Shown here one piece after another: positions 42,936-53,356 of a stretch of DNA of 64,000 nt; positions within the stretch are counted from its first letter, which is position 1, and each line of letters starts with the position of its first letter. Source of the DNA: Synechococcus sp. PCC 7335 (GTDB lineage: Bacteria; Cyanobacteriota; Cyanobacteriia; Phormidesmidales; Phormidesmidaceae); contig NZ_DS989904.1 in NCBI RefSeq assembly GCF_000155595.1, positions 3,674,044 through 3,738,043 on the forward strand. Direction: 5' to 3'. The notes under the pieces are model-generated. The model did not search any database. It was not told the DNA's origin and saw only the letters and a program-made list of their open reading frames with translations. A program made the translations under genes and the position numbers.

Positions 42936-44684
42936 GTGGTAGATGCCCATAAAGATGGCCGCTCGAATGAGAGTTTTCAATTTGATTCAATAGAGGATGC
43001 GCTAGCAGATCTAACAGCAGGACGTTCTATCGTGGTGGTCGATGATGAGGACCGCGAGAATGAGGGCGATGTAATCTGCGCTGCTCAATTTGCCACTCCC
43101 GATATGATCAACTTCATGGCAGTAGAAGCCAGAGGATTGATCTGTCTAGCGATGACTGGAGATCGTCTAGACGAATTGGACCTCCCGCTGATGGTCACCA
43201 ATAGTCCGTTTGAAGATGAAAGTGAGCAGACGGCTTTCACCGTTAGTATTGATGCTGCTTCGAAATGGGGAGTAACCACTGGAATCTCCGCTGAAGATAG
43301 AGCGCGGACTATTCAAGTTGCTATCAATTCCAAATCAACTGCACATGATTTACGACGGCCAGGACATATCTTCCCATTACGCGCTAGAGAAGGCGGTGTC
43401 TTAAAGCGAGTCGGCCATACTGAAGCGGGCGTAGATTTGGCTCGCCTAGCTGGGCTTTATCCAGCTGCTGTTATCTGCGAGATCTCTAATCCTGATGGCT
43501 CTATGGCCAGGCGTCCGGACCTGATAAATTATGCTAAAAAGCATCAGCTTAGATTTATTAGCATTGCGGATCTTATTAGCTATCGGCTGCGACACGAGCG
43601 ATTTGTCAAGCGTGAAGCCGTTGCTGAAATGCCTTCTAAGTTCGGTGAGTTCAAAGTATATGCCTATCGCAACCAGCTAGATGGATCTGAACATATCGCG
43701 TTAGTCAAAGGCGATCCCGATACATTTGCACAAGAGCCGATTATGGTCCGAATGCATTCTGAATGTTTGACCGGAGATGCCCTCGGGTCGCTTCGATGCG
43801 ACTGCCGGATGCAGCTTCAAGCGACGTTGAAGATGATTGAAAGTGCAGGTAAGGGCGTTGTGGTCTATCTGCGTCAGGAAGGACGCGGAATTGGTCTTGT
43901 GAATAAGCTAAAGGCATATTCTCTTCAAGACATGGGCTTAGATACGGTTGAGGCAAACGAGCGACTAGGTTTACCGGTAGACCAGCGAAACTATGGAATG
44001 GGCGCTCAGATTCTAATGGACTTAGGGATCAGTCAGTTTCGATTGATTACCAACAACCCTCGCAAAATTGCTGGGCTCAAGGGCTATGGTTTAGAAATGG
44101 TAGATCGAGTACCGCTATTGATCGAAGCGACTACTTATAATGCTGGATATTTGGCGACTAAGGCAAAGAAGCTTGGCCACTTTCTATTGCAGACATATCT
44201 AGTGACCGTGGCCATTCAGTGGAGCAGTGTAGAAGATGTGGGCCGAGATACAGTAGCCGAGCGCTATGAAAGATTAGAAAAACTTCGGCAGATAGGCGAA
44301 AGGCACGGGCTGCTGCTTCAAGAAGAAGCTCGCTCCGTAGCAGTAGCGGTATTTGGGCAGATGCCCTTAATTGCTCATTTGGGTTTAGATCAGCCAGGTC
44401 TGACTAGTGATCGCTGGTACAAGGATTGTAGGCATCCTTATGTGCGGGCGATCGCCTCTCTTCTAGATGAACTTATCAGCTGGCAAGATATCGAACAGTT
44501 GGAGTTTTTGGTCTCCGATGGCGGCGATCCCTTTACTCAGCTCAAAGTTCGACTAGATCGGCAAATCTTTCCATTATCAACTGAAAACCAAGGGCAACCT
44601 AACGTCATGCCCAGCGATATCTGTCAAAAACTAGACACTCAGCAGATCTACATGTTCTCTAGGCAGAGCATTGCTTCTGAATAA
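42936..44684 (+). CDS. ribBA: Bifunctional RibBA (DHBP synthase / GTP cyclohydrolase II)
   Basis: Riboflavin enzyme of 582 residues starting at GTG. The RibB half (about 1-215) has [18 protein letters not shown] and [17 protein letters not shown]. The RibA half (about 220-415) has the zinc Cys motif [17 protein letters not shown] and [16 protein letters not shown]. It supplies both entry reactions of flavin synthesis, from ribulose 5-phosphate and GTP. About 165 extra C-terminal residues (from [15 protein letters not shown] on) form an additional domain that I cannot assign. Confidence 0.94.
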   Translation: MVDAHKDGRSNESFQFDSIEDALADLTAGRSIVVVDDEDRENEGDVICAAQFATPDMINFMAVEARGLICLAMTGDRLDELDLPLMVTNSPFEDESEQTAFTVSIDAASKWGVTTGISAEDRARTIQVAINSKSTAHDLRRPGHIFPLRAREGGVLKRVGHTEAGVDLARLAGLYPAAVICEISNPDGSMARRPDLINYAKKHQLRFISIADLISYRLRHERFVKREAVAEMPSKFGEFKVYAYRNQLDGSEHIALVKGDPDTFAQEPIMVRMHSECLTGDALGSLRCDCRMQLQATLKMIESAGKGVVVYLRQEGRGIGLVNKLKAYSLQDMGLDTVEANERLGLPVDQRNYGMGAQILMDLGISQFRLITNNPRKIAGLKGYGLEMVDRVPLLIEATTYNAGYLATKAKKLGHFLLQTYLVTVAIQWSSVEDVGRDTVAERYERLEKLRQIGERHGLLLQEEARSVAVAVFGQMPLIAHLGLDQPGLTSDRWYKDCRHPYVRAIASLLDELISWQDIEQLEFLVSDGGDPFTQLKVRLDRQIFPLSTENQGQPNVMPSDICQKLDTQQIYMFSRQSIASE

Positions 44685-44718
44685 ACAGCTTTCGATTGAA
44701 CTTTAAACGCTTTTTAAG

Positions 44719-46077
44719 TTAAGGTTCGATTCGTCCTAGCTGACTAGGAAGCTGTGGTTTTGTTCCGGGAGCTGCTAAAACCGGCGCATTGACCTGCCGC
44801 CTAGCAAGTACTTCAGGGCGAATAGCCGCTACTGCGCGAGTGAACTGCAAATCCTCTGCTGTCCCTCTAAGCGCCGGGTTTGTTTCTAACTCACGCTGTT
44901 GCTGAGCGGTAAGAGAAACGTTAATATCCGGCGTAATCCCCCGAGTACTAATGTCTGTACCATCAGGCGTGTAGTAGTGAGCGACAGTGACCGCTATTCC
45001 AGATCCATCAGAGAGTCCATGCAAGCTCTGGACGAGCGCTTTGCCAAAAGTAGGACTACCGACAATAACTGCGCGGTCATTATCGCCTAATGCACCCGTG
45101 ACAATCTCACTTGAGCTAGCTGAGCGACCATCAACCAGCACTGCCATGGGTAGATCGGTTACCGCTGTGCGGTTAGCTGTAATCTCATCATCATGGCCAT
45201 CTCTATCGACCGTCCGAACGATACTGCCTCGAGGCAGCCACATCCGGCTAATCTCAATACTTGCCTGCAGCAATCCGCCTGGGTTCCCCCGCAAGTCTAA
45301 TACAAAGGCTTCTGCTCCCTGTTCTGTGAGAGTATTGATAGCCTCATGCATTTGCTCAGCCGCATGGCCACTAAATTCATCTAGGTGAATATAACCGACT
45401 GAGATATCCTCATCTGTGTACAGAGCAGAGTCGACTGTCGAAACAAAAACTAGCTCTCTAGTTAGGATTAAGGTTTCCTCACTGTCATCTAGGCGGCGTA
45501 GTGTCAAGGAAAGTTGGCTGCCGCTATCTCCTCTAATGAGCTGCGAAGCGCCTTCAACGGTTAGATTTCGACTTGAGCGGCCGTCAATGATCAGCACTTT
45601 GTCTCCCGGTCGGATACCAGCTTTATCAGCCGGGGACTGGTCTAAAACGCTTGTTATTGTTAGTTCTTGGCCTTGCTTTTGCAATCTAATGCCGACACCG
45701 GATACTTCTCCTGAAGTCTGTTCTGTCAAAGCGCTGTACTGAGCCGGATTTAGAAATCGAGTATAGGGGTCATTCAGACTACTTAGTACGCGCCGCAACT
45801 CTCTATAGGCAGCGTCTGCAGAAGTATATTCTCCGCTAAGAAGGGTTTGACGAACCCCTAGCCAATCAACCCGATTAAAGTCACCGTCGACATATTCTTC
45901 GTAAATTAGCTGCCAAGCTTCATCTAAAACGGTTTTAGGGCTGTTTTGGAAGCTAGAGGCAACCGCAGTCTGAGTAGTTTGTGGTAGGACACCTGTCGCC
46001 ATTGCTGGTAGGAGCAACGAAAGCACACCTAACGAACAGCGTTGTAGCGAGCCTAGAGCACAGGCAGTATTTTTCAT
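44719..46077 (-). CDS. C-terminal processing peptidase, CtpB/CtpC-like (S41 family)
   Basis: Exported serine protease of 452 residues. A signal sequence (about 1-40) precedes the N-terminal helical region, a PDZ domain (about 115-200: GVGIRLQKQGQELTITSVL), and the S41 core with LDLRGNPGGLL. The catalytic Ser is in DGRSASSSEIVTGAL and the Lys in TFGKALVQSLHGL. Cyanobacteria have several paralogues; CtpA matures the D1 protein of photosystem II. The text DPYTRFLNPAQY and DGSGIAVTVAHYYTPDGTDI looks more like the CtpB/CtpC group, so a D1 role is not claimed. It is convergent with ribBA. Confidence 0.88.
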   Translation of the reverse strand: MKNTACALGSLQRCSLGVLSLLLPAMATGVLPQTTQTAVASSFQNSPKTVLDEAWQLIYEEYVDGDFNRVDWLGVRQTLLSGEYTSADAAYRELRRVLSSLNDPYTRFLNPAQYSALTEQTSGEVSGVGIRLQKQGQELTITSVLDQSPADKAGIRPGDKVLIIDGRSSRNLTVEGASQLIRGDSGSQLSLTLRRLDDSEETLILTRELVFVSTVDSALYTDEDISVGYIHLDEFSGHAAEQMHEAINTLTEQGAEAFVLDLRGNPGGLLQASIEISRMWLPRGSIVRTVDRDGHDDEITANRTAVTDLPMAVLVDGRSASSSEIVTGALGDNDRAVIVGSPTFGKALVQSLHGLSDGSGIAVTVAHYYTPDGTDISTRGITPDINVSLTAQQQRELETNPALRGTAEDLQFTRAVAAIRPEVLARRQVNAPVLAAPGTKPQLPSQLGRIEP

Positions 46078-46454
46078 TTAAGACAAGACAACAGAAGGAC
46101 GTAAAGACGAAGATGCACTGAAGTCGGTTAGTGTTGTAACTAGCAATGGTCAGCTAGTGTAACTAGCAATGGACTCAGCATACACAGACCAAACGGCTGT
46201 GTTTATAGAACTGACATTAAAAGATATATCCAGTTGGCTAAATGTAGTCTAATTCTGAACACACAAAACAGCTAACTTCTAAGTTTTAGGAAGGTAAGGT
46301 GCTTCTATTCTTAGCTTATCCATACAAACATTTCCACTGTAGCTAATTGGAAGATCTTGAGCACTTAGTCCGAACAGTTACCGCGACCGATCGCTAAACG
46401 GTTTCTCTATACACAAGTTCATGACTCTCATTCATGACCCTCCTTAGGAGACGT
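46078..46454. other. Divergent spacer with a 23-bp period repeat
   Basis: GTAACTAGCAATGG occurs at 46136-46149 and again at 46159-46172. Promoters of the divergent protease and creatininase genes must lie here; none stands out. Confidence 0.6.
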
Positions 46455-47300
46455 ATGATCGAAGGATCACGCGAGCTGTCTCACCGTATTCTTATGCATG
46501 GCTACATTCCACCCCAGCGATTTTTCCCTTACTTACAATGGCCACAGATTAGAGATTTGCCAGACAAGGCAAATACTTTGATTATTCAGCCAGTAGGCGC
46601 GATAGAGCAGCACGGTCCACATCTACCAATAATCGTAGATACCGTTATCGCTACCTCAATTATTGGTAAGGCGCTGCATCAGCTAGACGATGCGATCGCT
46701 GCCTACGCTTTGCCGCCCCTCTACTATGGCAAATCAAATGAACATAGTCAGTTTCCGGGCACAATTGCACTATCTGCTCAGACATTGACAGCAGTCCTGA
46801 TGGAAACAGCTGAGAGTATTTACCACGCTGGGTTCCGGAAACTACTGCTAGTTAATGGACACGGAGGTCAGCCACAGATTCTAGAGATTGTGGCCCGAGA
46901 TTTACGAGTGCAGCACGACGATCTGATGATATTTCCCCTATTTGTATGGGGCGTACCTCACCGAGTCGCTGAAATAGTCGGCCAAACAGAATACGACGAA
47001 GGCATTCATGCTGGAGATATCGAGACAAGCGTTTTGCTAGCGCTACTGCCTGAGCAGGTGAAAATGGCAGCGGCGGTAAGAGAATTTCCAAAGGCGTTTC
47101 CCCCAGGGAGCCTACTGAGTCTAGAGGGAAATCTACCCATGGCTTGGACGATGAAAGACTTGAGTCGAAGCGGGGTTGTCGGTGATGCGACAGCAGCAAC
47201 CTCAGAGAAAGGAGAGGCAATTCTAAATTCTGTTTCAGCAGGGTGGGTCAAAGTGTTCGAAGAAATCTATCGATTTGAAGGACTTAGCCTACAAGATTGA
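46455..47300 (+). CDS. Creatininase-family amidohydrolase
   Basis: Protein of 281 residues. I start it at the ATG at 46455, which has AGGAG 4 bases upstream; the frame extends 7 codons further to an ATG at 46434. Metal ligands of the creatininase family are visible in QPVGAIEQHGPHLPIIVDT and LLVNGHGGQPQILEIVARDL, and in the later EGIHAGDIETS. Members hydrolyse cyclic amides such as creatinine or formamide intermediates (ArfB, MftE). The substrate here is unknown, and no cofactor biosynthesis genes are adjacent. Confidence 0.87.
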   Translation: MIEGSRELSHRILMHGYIPPQRFFPYLQWPQIRDLPDKANTLIIQPVGAIEQHGPHLPIIVDTVIATSIIGKALHQLDDAIAAYALPPLYYGKSNEHSQFPGTIALSAQTLTAVLMETAESIYHAGFRKLLLVNGHGGQPQILEIVARDLRVQHDDLMIFPLFVWGVPHRVAEIVGQTEYDEGIHAGDIETSVLLALLPEQVKMAAAVREFPKAFPPGSLLSLEGNLPMAWTMKDLSRSGVVGDATAATSEKGEAILNSVSAGWVKVFEEIYRFEGLSLQD

Positions 47301-47503
47301 GTTTGCAATTTTGCTAACGCATCCTATCGCTTTGCTAAACGTCTTTACTTAACAATTTAACCAAGCCAGTCACCTAGCCAGCTTCGCTGAGGAAGACCTC
47401 ACTAGATAAGTCAGCTATAGGTGAGTCAACTCAGCAATCATTCCAACTCTTAGGGTGGTCTAATAAATAGGGGTTAACCCCAAAGAATCTGACAACCCAT
47501 AGC

Positions 47504-48205
47504 ATGGAAGAGAGCAAGATGAAGACGCTGGCAATAGACATTGGTGGGAGTGGACTCAAAGCGTTGCTGCTAGACGAGCAGGGCAATCCCTTGGGCGATC
47601 GCGATCGCATCAAAACGCCGAAGCCAGCTACGCCAAAAGCGGTGATGAGTCTACTCATCGAATTGGCTCAAAGACAAGGCGATTTTGATCGAGTCTCAGT
47701 GGGGTTTCCCGGGATCGTTCGTAAAGGAATAATCTACACGGCCGTCAATCTTCACCCTGACTGGCGGGAATACGATTTGGCTACGCAGCTTTCAAGCAGT
47801 GTTGGTAAGCCTGTACGAGTTGCTAACGACGCCGACCTACAAGGGATGGGAGCGATTTCAGGTGAAGGGGTAGAAATGGTAATCACGCTAGGAACAGGAT
47901 TTGGAACAGCGCTTTTTACAGAGGGTCACTTAGTACCCAATATAGAGCTAGCCCATCATCGTTTTCGCAAAAGTGAGACTTATGAAGAGCAGCTAGGGCG
48001 AGCAGCACTCAAAAAGATTGGATCGAAGACTTGGAACACGCGTCTATTAAAAGCAATTGAGTCTTTATCGCGCGTGCTCAACTACGATCGGCTCTATTTA
48101 GGCGGTGGTGAGGTAAAGCATATCGAGATAGAACTACCTGAGAATGTAACCATAGTCTCCAATATGCTGGGCTTATTAGGGGGAATCAAGCTGTGGAAAG
48201 ACTGA
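47504..48205 (+). CDS. ROK-family kinase, polyphosphate glucokinase-like
   Basis: Sugar kinase of 233 residues. The phosphate-binding motif DIGGSGLKALLLDEQG is at about 9-24, the base DRVSVGFPGIV follows, and the catalytic Asp is in VRVANDADLQGMG. ITLGTGFGTALF is the second phosphate motif. The short length and GGSGLKALLLD favour the polyphosphate/ATP glucokinase group. It would phosphorylate glucose using polyphosphate. ATG at 47504 or 47519 may be the start. It converges on the cyclo-ligase gene with a gap of only 21 bases. Confidence 0.82.
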   Translation: MEESKMKTLAIDIGGSGLKALLLDEQGNPLGDRDRIKTPKPATPKAVMSLLIELAQRQGDFDRVSVGFPGIVRKGIIYTAVNLHPDWREYDLATQLSSSVGKPVRVANDADLQGMGAISGEGVEMVITLGTGFGTALFTEGHLVPNIELAHHRFRKSETYEEQLGRAALKKIGSKTWNTRLLKAIESLSRVLNYDRLYLGGGEVKHIEIELPENVTIVSNMLGLLGGIKLWKD

Positions 48206-48226
48206 GCGATCGCCAACGTACCTCAT

Positions 48227-48805
48227 CTATCGCCTAAAGAAAAACCCACTCTCGGTGCAAATTCCATCCAACGGAATGTCCCAGATATCCCTGGGTAGTT
48301 GGGGAACACGGGCATATTCAAAGACAACACCAATAGTCGGTTTATCAGCCCAAATTGAATTGCTAAACATGCGGTCGTAATAACCGCCGCCATACCCTAG
48401 TCGGTATCCACTGACGTCGCAAGCAATGCAGGGAACCAGAATTAAATCAACTTTATCGGGATCGACCAGTGGCGAGTCGGGATCAGGTTCGGTAATTCCA
48501 TAGACGCCAGGCCGAAGCGCCCAAGGACTATCTGGATACCACTGGTGCCATGTGAGCGTTTTACCTTCACAGCGAGGCAGTCCCCAACTTCTCGGTTGCT
48601 GTAGAAGTAAACTTAAGTCTGGTTCAGCGTTGGAGGTGCAGTAGGCCAAAGTGAGTCTAGACTGACCAAACACAGCCCAGTTTTGGATATGTTGACAGAT
48701 TCTGGCGGATTTCTCTGCCCTGATCCGCTGGGGCATAGCTTGTCTTGCTTTTAGCAAAGATCGCCGCTGCGATTCTTTGTCGCCCATATCGCTGGTGAAA
48801 GACAT
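48227..48805 (-). CDS. 5-formyltetrahydrofolate cyclo-ligase
   Basis: Protein of 192 residues in the MTHFS/YgfA family, which uses ATP to convert 5-formyl-THF to methenyl-THF. Diagnostic features are the N-terminal KESQRRSLLKARQAMPQR and the C-terminal nucleotide/folate motif GYRLGYGGGYYDRMF. Length is usual. It is followed upstream on the same strand by panC-cmk, with 59 bases between them, so one-carbon and pantothenate metabolism may share a transcript. Confidence 0.9.
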   Translation of the reverse strand: MSFTSDMGDKESQRRSLLKARQAMPQRIRAEKSARICQHIQNWAVFGQSRLTLAYCTSNAEPDLSLLLQQPRSWGLPRCEGKTLTWHQWYPDSPWALRPGVYGITEPDPDSPLVDPDKVDLILVPCIACDVSGYRLGYGGGYYDRMFSNSIWADKPTIGVVFEYARVPQLPRDIWDIPLDGICTESGFFFRR

Positions 48806-48864
48806 CTAAAAGAGTGCTAATAGAAAGCGTGCTAAGAGATTAGTTCAAAAACCCAAAAGCGAAG

Positions 48865-50460
48865 CTACAGACTTTTGTAGAGATTAGAGATTTTGTCGAT
48901 CACCTGTTCTGCCGTAAGATCGTCAGTAAAAATTTCAATAGCATCTTTAGCCTTGCGCAAAGGGGAAACAGCTCGGGTGCTGTCCTTGCGATCGCGTTCA
49001 GTAATCGCTTGAGTCAGCTCAGTGATCTTAGGTAATGACTGACTGTTTTCTAGCTGGGCCTTTTCCAAATCTTGGTAGCGTCTTTGAGCGCGTTCTTTGA
49101 TCGAGGCAGTGAGATAAATCTTCAGTTCGGCATCTGGAAAAACCCTAGTACCAATATCGCGGCCATCAACGACCACACCGCCTTTTTTCCCATACTGCTG
49201 CTGCAAGCTAACTAGATGCGATCGCACGGCAGGCTGAGCTGCAATAGTAGAAACCGACTCGGTGACAGCAGCAGTGCGAATGGCCTGAGTAACGTCTTCA
49301 CCGTTTACTAGGACTTTTGGCGGCTGTGGCTGATTGTCCTGGACATTAGCAATCAGCTGTATCTTACAATGCGCGATCAGCCTGGTAATCGCTTCCTCAT
49401 CTGTGAGATCAACCCCCTGTTGGAGAACATACCAAGTCAGGGCGCGGTACATTGCGCCAGTATCGAGATACAGTAGTCCCAAATTATGGGCAATCTGACG
49501 AGCGACAGTAGATTTGCCAGCACCAGCAGGCCCATCGATGGCAATAATAGGAGTGCGATCACTCAAAATAATGTTGTCAATTAATCTCGTTGCGTTCTGT
49601 TTAGGGGTGCCTACGGTTGCTGCGACTGCCATCATTCCTACGGTATCGATTACTTGCAAAGGCTTCAGTGTATCAGGATGCACCAAGGCTAGATAGTCTA
49701 AAAGGACGTCAGGTTCTGCGGACAAAACAGATTTTGCCACTCGAATTAGCTCCACAGCGGTCCGTTCTCCTTGCCTAAAGGCAGCTTTAGCCGATTGCAA
49801 GCTACGGCTCAAGACGGTCGCTTGTTGCCTTTTGGCACCTGATAGGTATCGATTACGCGAGCTAAACGCCAGGCCATCAGGCTCTCTAACCGTTGGACAA
49901 ACGACGATCTCACCTGGCAGATTGAGATCTTGCTGTAGCCGCTTAATGATGGCAACTTGCTGAGCATCTTTCTGCCCAAAGTAGGCGTGGGTAGGGCGAA
50001 CGAGATTCAGTAGTTTAGTCACGACAGTCGCCACCCCTCGAAAATGAGTCGGTCGCGATCGCCCCTCTAAAGAACTCGTTAGCTCAGCGGGCGGAACGAC
50101 CTGGGTCACCTTCGATAGCTCCAAAGTTGGTGTACCATACAGTTCGGCAACAGTGGGCATGAAGATAGCATCCACACCAGCCGCCTGGCACAAGCTTTTG
50201 TCCGCTTGAAAAGAACGAGGATAGCGGTCTAGATCTTCGTCTGGAGAAAACTGAAGCGGGTTAACAAAGATGCTAACAATGACGATTTGGTCGATCTGTC
50301 GCGATCGCTCGATCAAACCCAGATGCCCTGGATGTAGCGCGCCCATAGTGGGTACTAGGCCTACGCTGGTCTGATCGGGACTCAGGAGATCTTTGTCCTG
50401 ACGACAGCGCTTTAAATAGATGTGCAGGTCATCAAGCGTATGAAGTATCTGCACAACCAT
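48865..50460 (-). CDS. panC/cmk: Bifunctional pantothenate synthetase / cytidylate kinase
   Basis: Fusion protein of 531 residues characteristic of cyanobacteria. The PanC part (about 1-285) has LVPTMGALHPGHLGLIERSR, IFVNPLQFSPDEDLDRYPR and GQKDAQQVAIIKRLQQDL and joins pantoate with beta-alanine. The Cmk part (about 300-531) has the Walker A motif AIDGPAGAGKSTVARQIA and GRDIGTRVFPDAELKIYLTA and phosphorylates CMP/dCMP. Both active sites look intact. The reason for the fusion is not known. Confidence 0.95.
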   Translation of the reverse strand: MVVQILHTLDDLHIYLKRCRQDKDLLSPDQTSVGLVPTMGALHPGHLGLIERSRQIDQIVIVSIFVNPLQFSPDEDLDRYPRSFQADKSLCQAAGVDAIFMPTVAELYGTPTLELSKVTQVVPPAELTSSLEGRSRPTHFRGVATVVTKLLNLVRPTHAYFGQKDAQQVAIIKRLQQDLNLPGEIVVCPTVREPDGLAFSSRNRYLSGAKRQQATVLSRSLQSAKAAFRQGERTAVELIRVAKSVLSAEPDVLLDYLALVHPDTLKPLQVIDTVGMMAVAATVGTPKQNATRLIDNIILSDRTPIIAIDGPAGAGKSTVARQIAHNLGLLYLDTGAMYRALTWYVLQQGVDLTDEEAITRLIAHCKIQLIANVQDNQPQPPKVLVNGEDVTQAIRTAAVTESVSTIAAQPAVRSHLVSLQQQYGKKGGVVVDGRDIGTRVFPDAELKIYLTASIKERAQRRYQDLEKAQLENSQSLPKITELTQAITERDRKDSTRAVSPLRKAKDAIEIFTDDLTAEQVIDKISNLYKSL

Positions 50461-50795
50461 CCTCCGTTGAATCAGACGACCAAATCAGCACACATTAATT
50501 TAGCGCAGATCGCGAAGCTGCTTGTTCTGCTCCTAAGTAGAGAAAGCCGTCAGGAATACGTAAAGACCTACTAGCTATGAGGCGCTTGCTGACGGACGCT
50601 CTAGGGACCCTATTGGATTGGCGAGTCTTAATAAGCGGGCCTCAAGCAGGTCTCAAACGAGTCTTAATAAATATGAGAGACTAATGATTTGGGTGCGGTG
50701 TAAACACTGCCTTTACCCTGTTTCCCACAGCTCATACCCAAACAGCTCATACCAAAAATCGTCTTTCAATCTTTTCCCAGGCCTAAGGAGAACCC
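50461..50795. other. Divergent spacer panC-cmk / SulP
   Basis: Besides the 15-bp repeat at 50728-50757, the 13-mer CGAGTCTTAATAA occurs twice between 50622 and 50675. A short frame here (50618-50809) has no support. Confidence 0.55.
50728..50757. repeat. 15-bp tandem duplication
   Basis: CAGCTCATACCCAAA (50728-50742) is followed by CAGCTCATACCAAAA (50743-50757), with one difference. Confidence 0.85.
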
Positions 50796-52295
50796 TTGAA
50801 CATTTCTAATTTCAACGTTCGCTTACCAAACTTGCGTACGCTCAAACGAGAGTGGTTACCAAACCCCAAGGCTGACCTTCTAGCTGGAGCGGTGGTAGGG
50901 TTAGCGCTAATTCCAGAAGCGATCGCCTTTTCAATTATTGCTGGCGTCGATCCTAAGGTAGGACTCTATGCTTCATTTATCATTGCGGTGATTACTGCCT
51001 TTCTCGGAGGCAGACCTGGATCTATCTCAGCGGCTACGGGCGCCATGGCCTTGCTAATGGTGGACTTGGTCAAAGATCACGGACTTCAATACCTATTGGC
51101 AGCAACCTTTTTGACGGGTATCTTTCAGGTGATATTTGGTCTATTCAAGCTAGGCCGTCAAATGAAATTTGTGCCCCGAGCCGTCATGATCGGCTATATC
51201 AATGCGCTCGCGGTTCTGATCTTTCTAGCTCAGCTACCTCAGCTTACTAATGTGCCGCCTACGGTCTACGTCTTAACTTTACTATCGCTAGGGATCATCT
51301 ACATCCTGCCTCGCTTTACCAAGGCAGTGCCCTCGCCGCTGGTCGCTTTAGCGGTCATGACCATCGCCGCGATCGCTCTGCGCTTAGATGTTCCGACAGT
51401 AGGAGACATGGGTGAGCTACCGACTGCTCCACCTTTGTTTGCTTTGCCCCAGGTACCGTTTACGTTTGAGACCCTACAAATTATTTTCCCCTATTCCTTC
51501 ACTCTAGCAATCGTAGGACTATTAGCGTCCTTTCTGACCGCCTCTCTAGTCGACGATTTTACCGACACGCCTAGCGACAAAAACCAAGAGGCTAAAGGAC
51601 AAGGCATTGCTAATATTGTGACTGCTTTTTTTGGAGGGATGGCTGGCTGCGGCATGATTGGTCAGTCGGTCATCAACGTCCAGTCCGGCGGACGGGGCCG
51701 TCTCTCTACTTTATCGGCTGGTGTGTTTTTACTCGTGGCGATTCTATTTTTGCAAGACTGGGTAAGGCAAATGCCTATGGCCGCTTTAGTTGCCGTCATG
51801 ATTATGGTTTCTATCGGCACCTTTCGCTGGTCATCTTTCACGAACATGCGCCGTGTACCTCGCAGTGAAGTCATCGTTATGCTCACCACGATGCTTGTCA
51901 TTATCTTTACTCGCAACTTTGCTCTAGGGGTAGCGACAGGTATCGTGATGAGTACGGTATTTTTCTCTCGTAAAGTAGCCAAGCTGGTTTTTGTCGATCG
52001 AATCTTGCTAGAGGACACTCATCGCATCTACAAAGTGTCGGGGCAGATTTTCTTTCTGTCACGAGATGAATTCTTGGCTTCCTTCAACTTTTCTGAACTC
52101 GTCGAACAGGTAACTATCGATCTTAGCCGAGCACACATATGGGACCAAGGAGCTGTCGAGGTACTCGATAAAGCCGTACAAAAGTTTCGACGTCGCGGAA
52201 TTGAGGTGACCGTGATTGGTCTCAATGAAGCCAGTGCTACTTTACTTAACCGCCTTGCAACTGACGAGGAACTTGTCGCTAGCGGGCAGCCCTAG
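50796..52295 (+). CDS. SulP-family anion transporter with STAS domain
   Basis: Transporter of 499 residues with 10-14 membrane segments, then a C-terminal STAS domain (about 410-499: [20 protein letters not shown]). The SulP signature is in [20 protein letters not shown] and [24 protein letters not shown] start at 50796 is well supported by AAGGAG 7 bases upstream. SulP proteins carry sulfate, bicarbonate or other anions. The sequence is not close to the BicA bicarbonate carrier as I know it, so the substrate stays open. The universal stress gene follows after 144 bases. Confidence 0.87.
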   Translation: MNISNFNVRLPNLRTLKREWLPNPKADLLAGAVVGLALIPEAIAFSIIAGVDPKVGLYASFIIAVITAFLGGRPGSISAATGAMALLMVDLVKDHGLQYLLAATFLTGIFQVIFGLFKLGRQMKFVPRAVMIGYINALAVLIFLAQLPQLTNVPPTVYVLTLLSLGIIYILPRFTKAVPSPLVALAVMTIAAIALRLDVPTVGDMGELPTAPPLFALPQVPFTFETLQIIFPYSFTLAIVGLLASFLTASLVDDFTDTPSDKNQEAKGQGIANIVTAFFGGMAGCGMIGQSVINVQSGGRGRLSTLSAGVFLLVAILFLQDWVRQMPMAALVAVMIMVSIGTFRWSSFTNMRRVPRSEVIVMLTTMLVIIFTRNFALGVATGIVMSTVFFSRKVAKLVFVDRILLEDTHRIYKVSGQIFFLSRDEFLASFNFSELVEQVTIDLSRAHIWDQGAVEVLDKAVQKFRRRGIEVTVIGLNEASATLLNRLATDEELVASGQP

Positions 52296-52439
52296 CACTG
52301 TTCTCCTAACGCTGTCTAGCCTCGCTACAGGACGCTTTGTATCTTCAAGCCACTGGGACTCTCCATCTCCCCAATTTCTGTATAGAAACGCCTTAGGTAG
52401 AACACAAGTGTAAAAAACACAAAAATAAAAAACTCAAGT

Positions 52440-53306
52440 ATGAAAACAATTCTTCTGTGCTCTGATGGGTCGGCCTTCGCAGATAGCATCTATCGATACG
52501 GCGCCTGGTTCGCTCGCCAGTTTCAGGCCAAAGTCAAGGTTCTGTTCGTCACTGATATTCGCGGACAGAAAGTTGCCTCTACTGGCAATCTCAGTGGCAG
52601 CATTGGTCTAGGAGCTTCGGAGCAGCTATTAAATGAGTTAGTTAATTTAGAGTATGAAAAGGCTAAACTCAATAACCAGCGCGCCCGATTGATCTTGCAA
52701 AACGCTAGCCAGGTGCTAGAAGCTGAAGGTTTGGCGGAGGTAGAGCTAATTAATCAAACTGGTTTTCTAGTGGACTGCTTTCACAACTTTGAAGCAGACG
52801 CCGATATAGTGGTGCTAGGCAAGCGAGGCGAAGCAGCAGAGTTTGCCTCAGGACATCTAGGAGCCAATGTTGATCGGATTGTACGCAGCAGCAGCAAGCC
52901 TTGCCTAGTAACGCCTCAAACCTTTGCGCCGATTAAACGGCTACTTGTGGCTTACGATGGCAGCCCTACTAGCCAACGGATCTTAGCCTTTATGACAGCC
53001 AATGCTTCTGGATTTAAGCATGTAGCGATTCACCTATTAACGGTGGCCAAGTCGGATTCGGAGACTCAGCGATCGCAAACACTAGCTAAGGCCAAGCAGC
53101 AGCTTCAACAAGCGGGGCTGACGCTGGAAACAAGCCTACTTGTCGGCAATCCAGAGAAGGTAATCGCCCAGTACATCGAGCAACACCAAATCAACCTGTT
53201 AGTCATGGGTGCCTACGGTCACCGTCGCATCCGTCATTTGGTCATTGGCAGTACTACGGTTCAACTACTTAGAAGTAGCCAAACTGCAGTGCTCTTATTC
53301 CGTTAG
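52440..53306 (+). CDS. Tandem universal stress protein
   Basis: Protein of 288 residues with two Usp domains (about 1-150 and 160-288). The second keeps the ATP-binding pattern G-x2-G-x9-G-S/T in GAYGHRRIRHLVIGST; the first has VLGKRGEAAEFASGHLG, a degenerate version. Such proteins bind ATP and modulate stress tolerance or transporter activity. Position just downstream of the SulP gene suggests it regulates that transporter, an inference with precedent in other SulP-Usp pairs. Confidence 0.88.
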   Translation: MKTILLCSDGSAFADSIYRYGAWFARQFQAKVKVLFVTDIRGQKVASTGNLSGSIGLGASEQLLNELVNLEYEKAKLNNQRARLILQNASQVLEAEGLAEVELINQTGFLVDCFHNFEADADIVVLGKRGEAAEFASGHLGANVDRIVRSSSKPCLVTPQTFAPIKRLLVAYDGSPTSQRILAFMTANASGFKHVAIHLLTVAKSDSETQRSQTLAKAKQQLQQAGLTLETSLLVGNPEKVIAQYIEQHQINLLVMGAYGHRRIRHLVIGSTTVQLLRSSQTAVLLFR

Positions 53307-53356
53307 TTCCCAATTCCCCAACCATCTATCGACAGCACTTATTGCTGTGCACAAAG

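Noticed and set aside
44719..46077. CtpA (D1-processing) assignment
   Set aside because: Motif text looks closer to the CtpB/CtpC paralogues; a phylogeny would be needed to decide.
50796..52295. BicA bicarbonate transporter assignment
   Set aside because: The N-terminal signature differs from BicA as I know it; only the SulP family level is supported.
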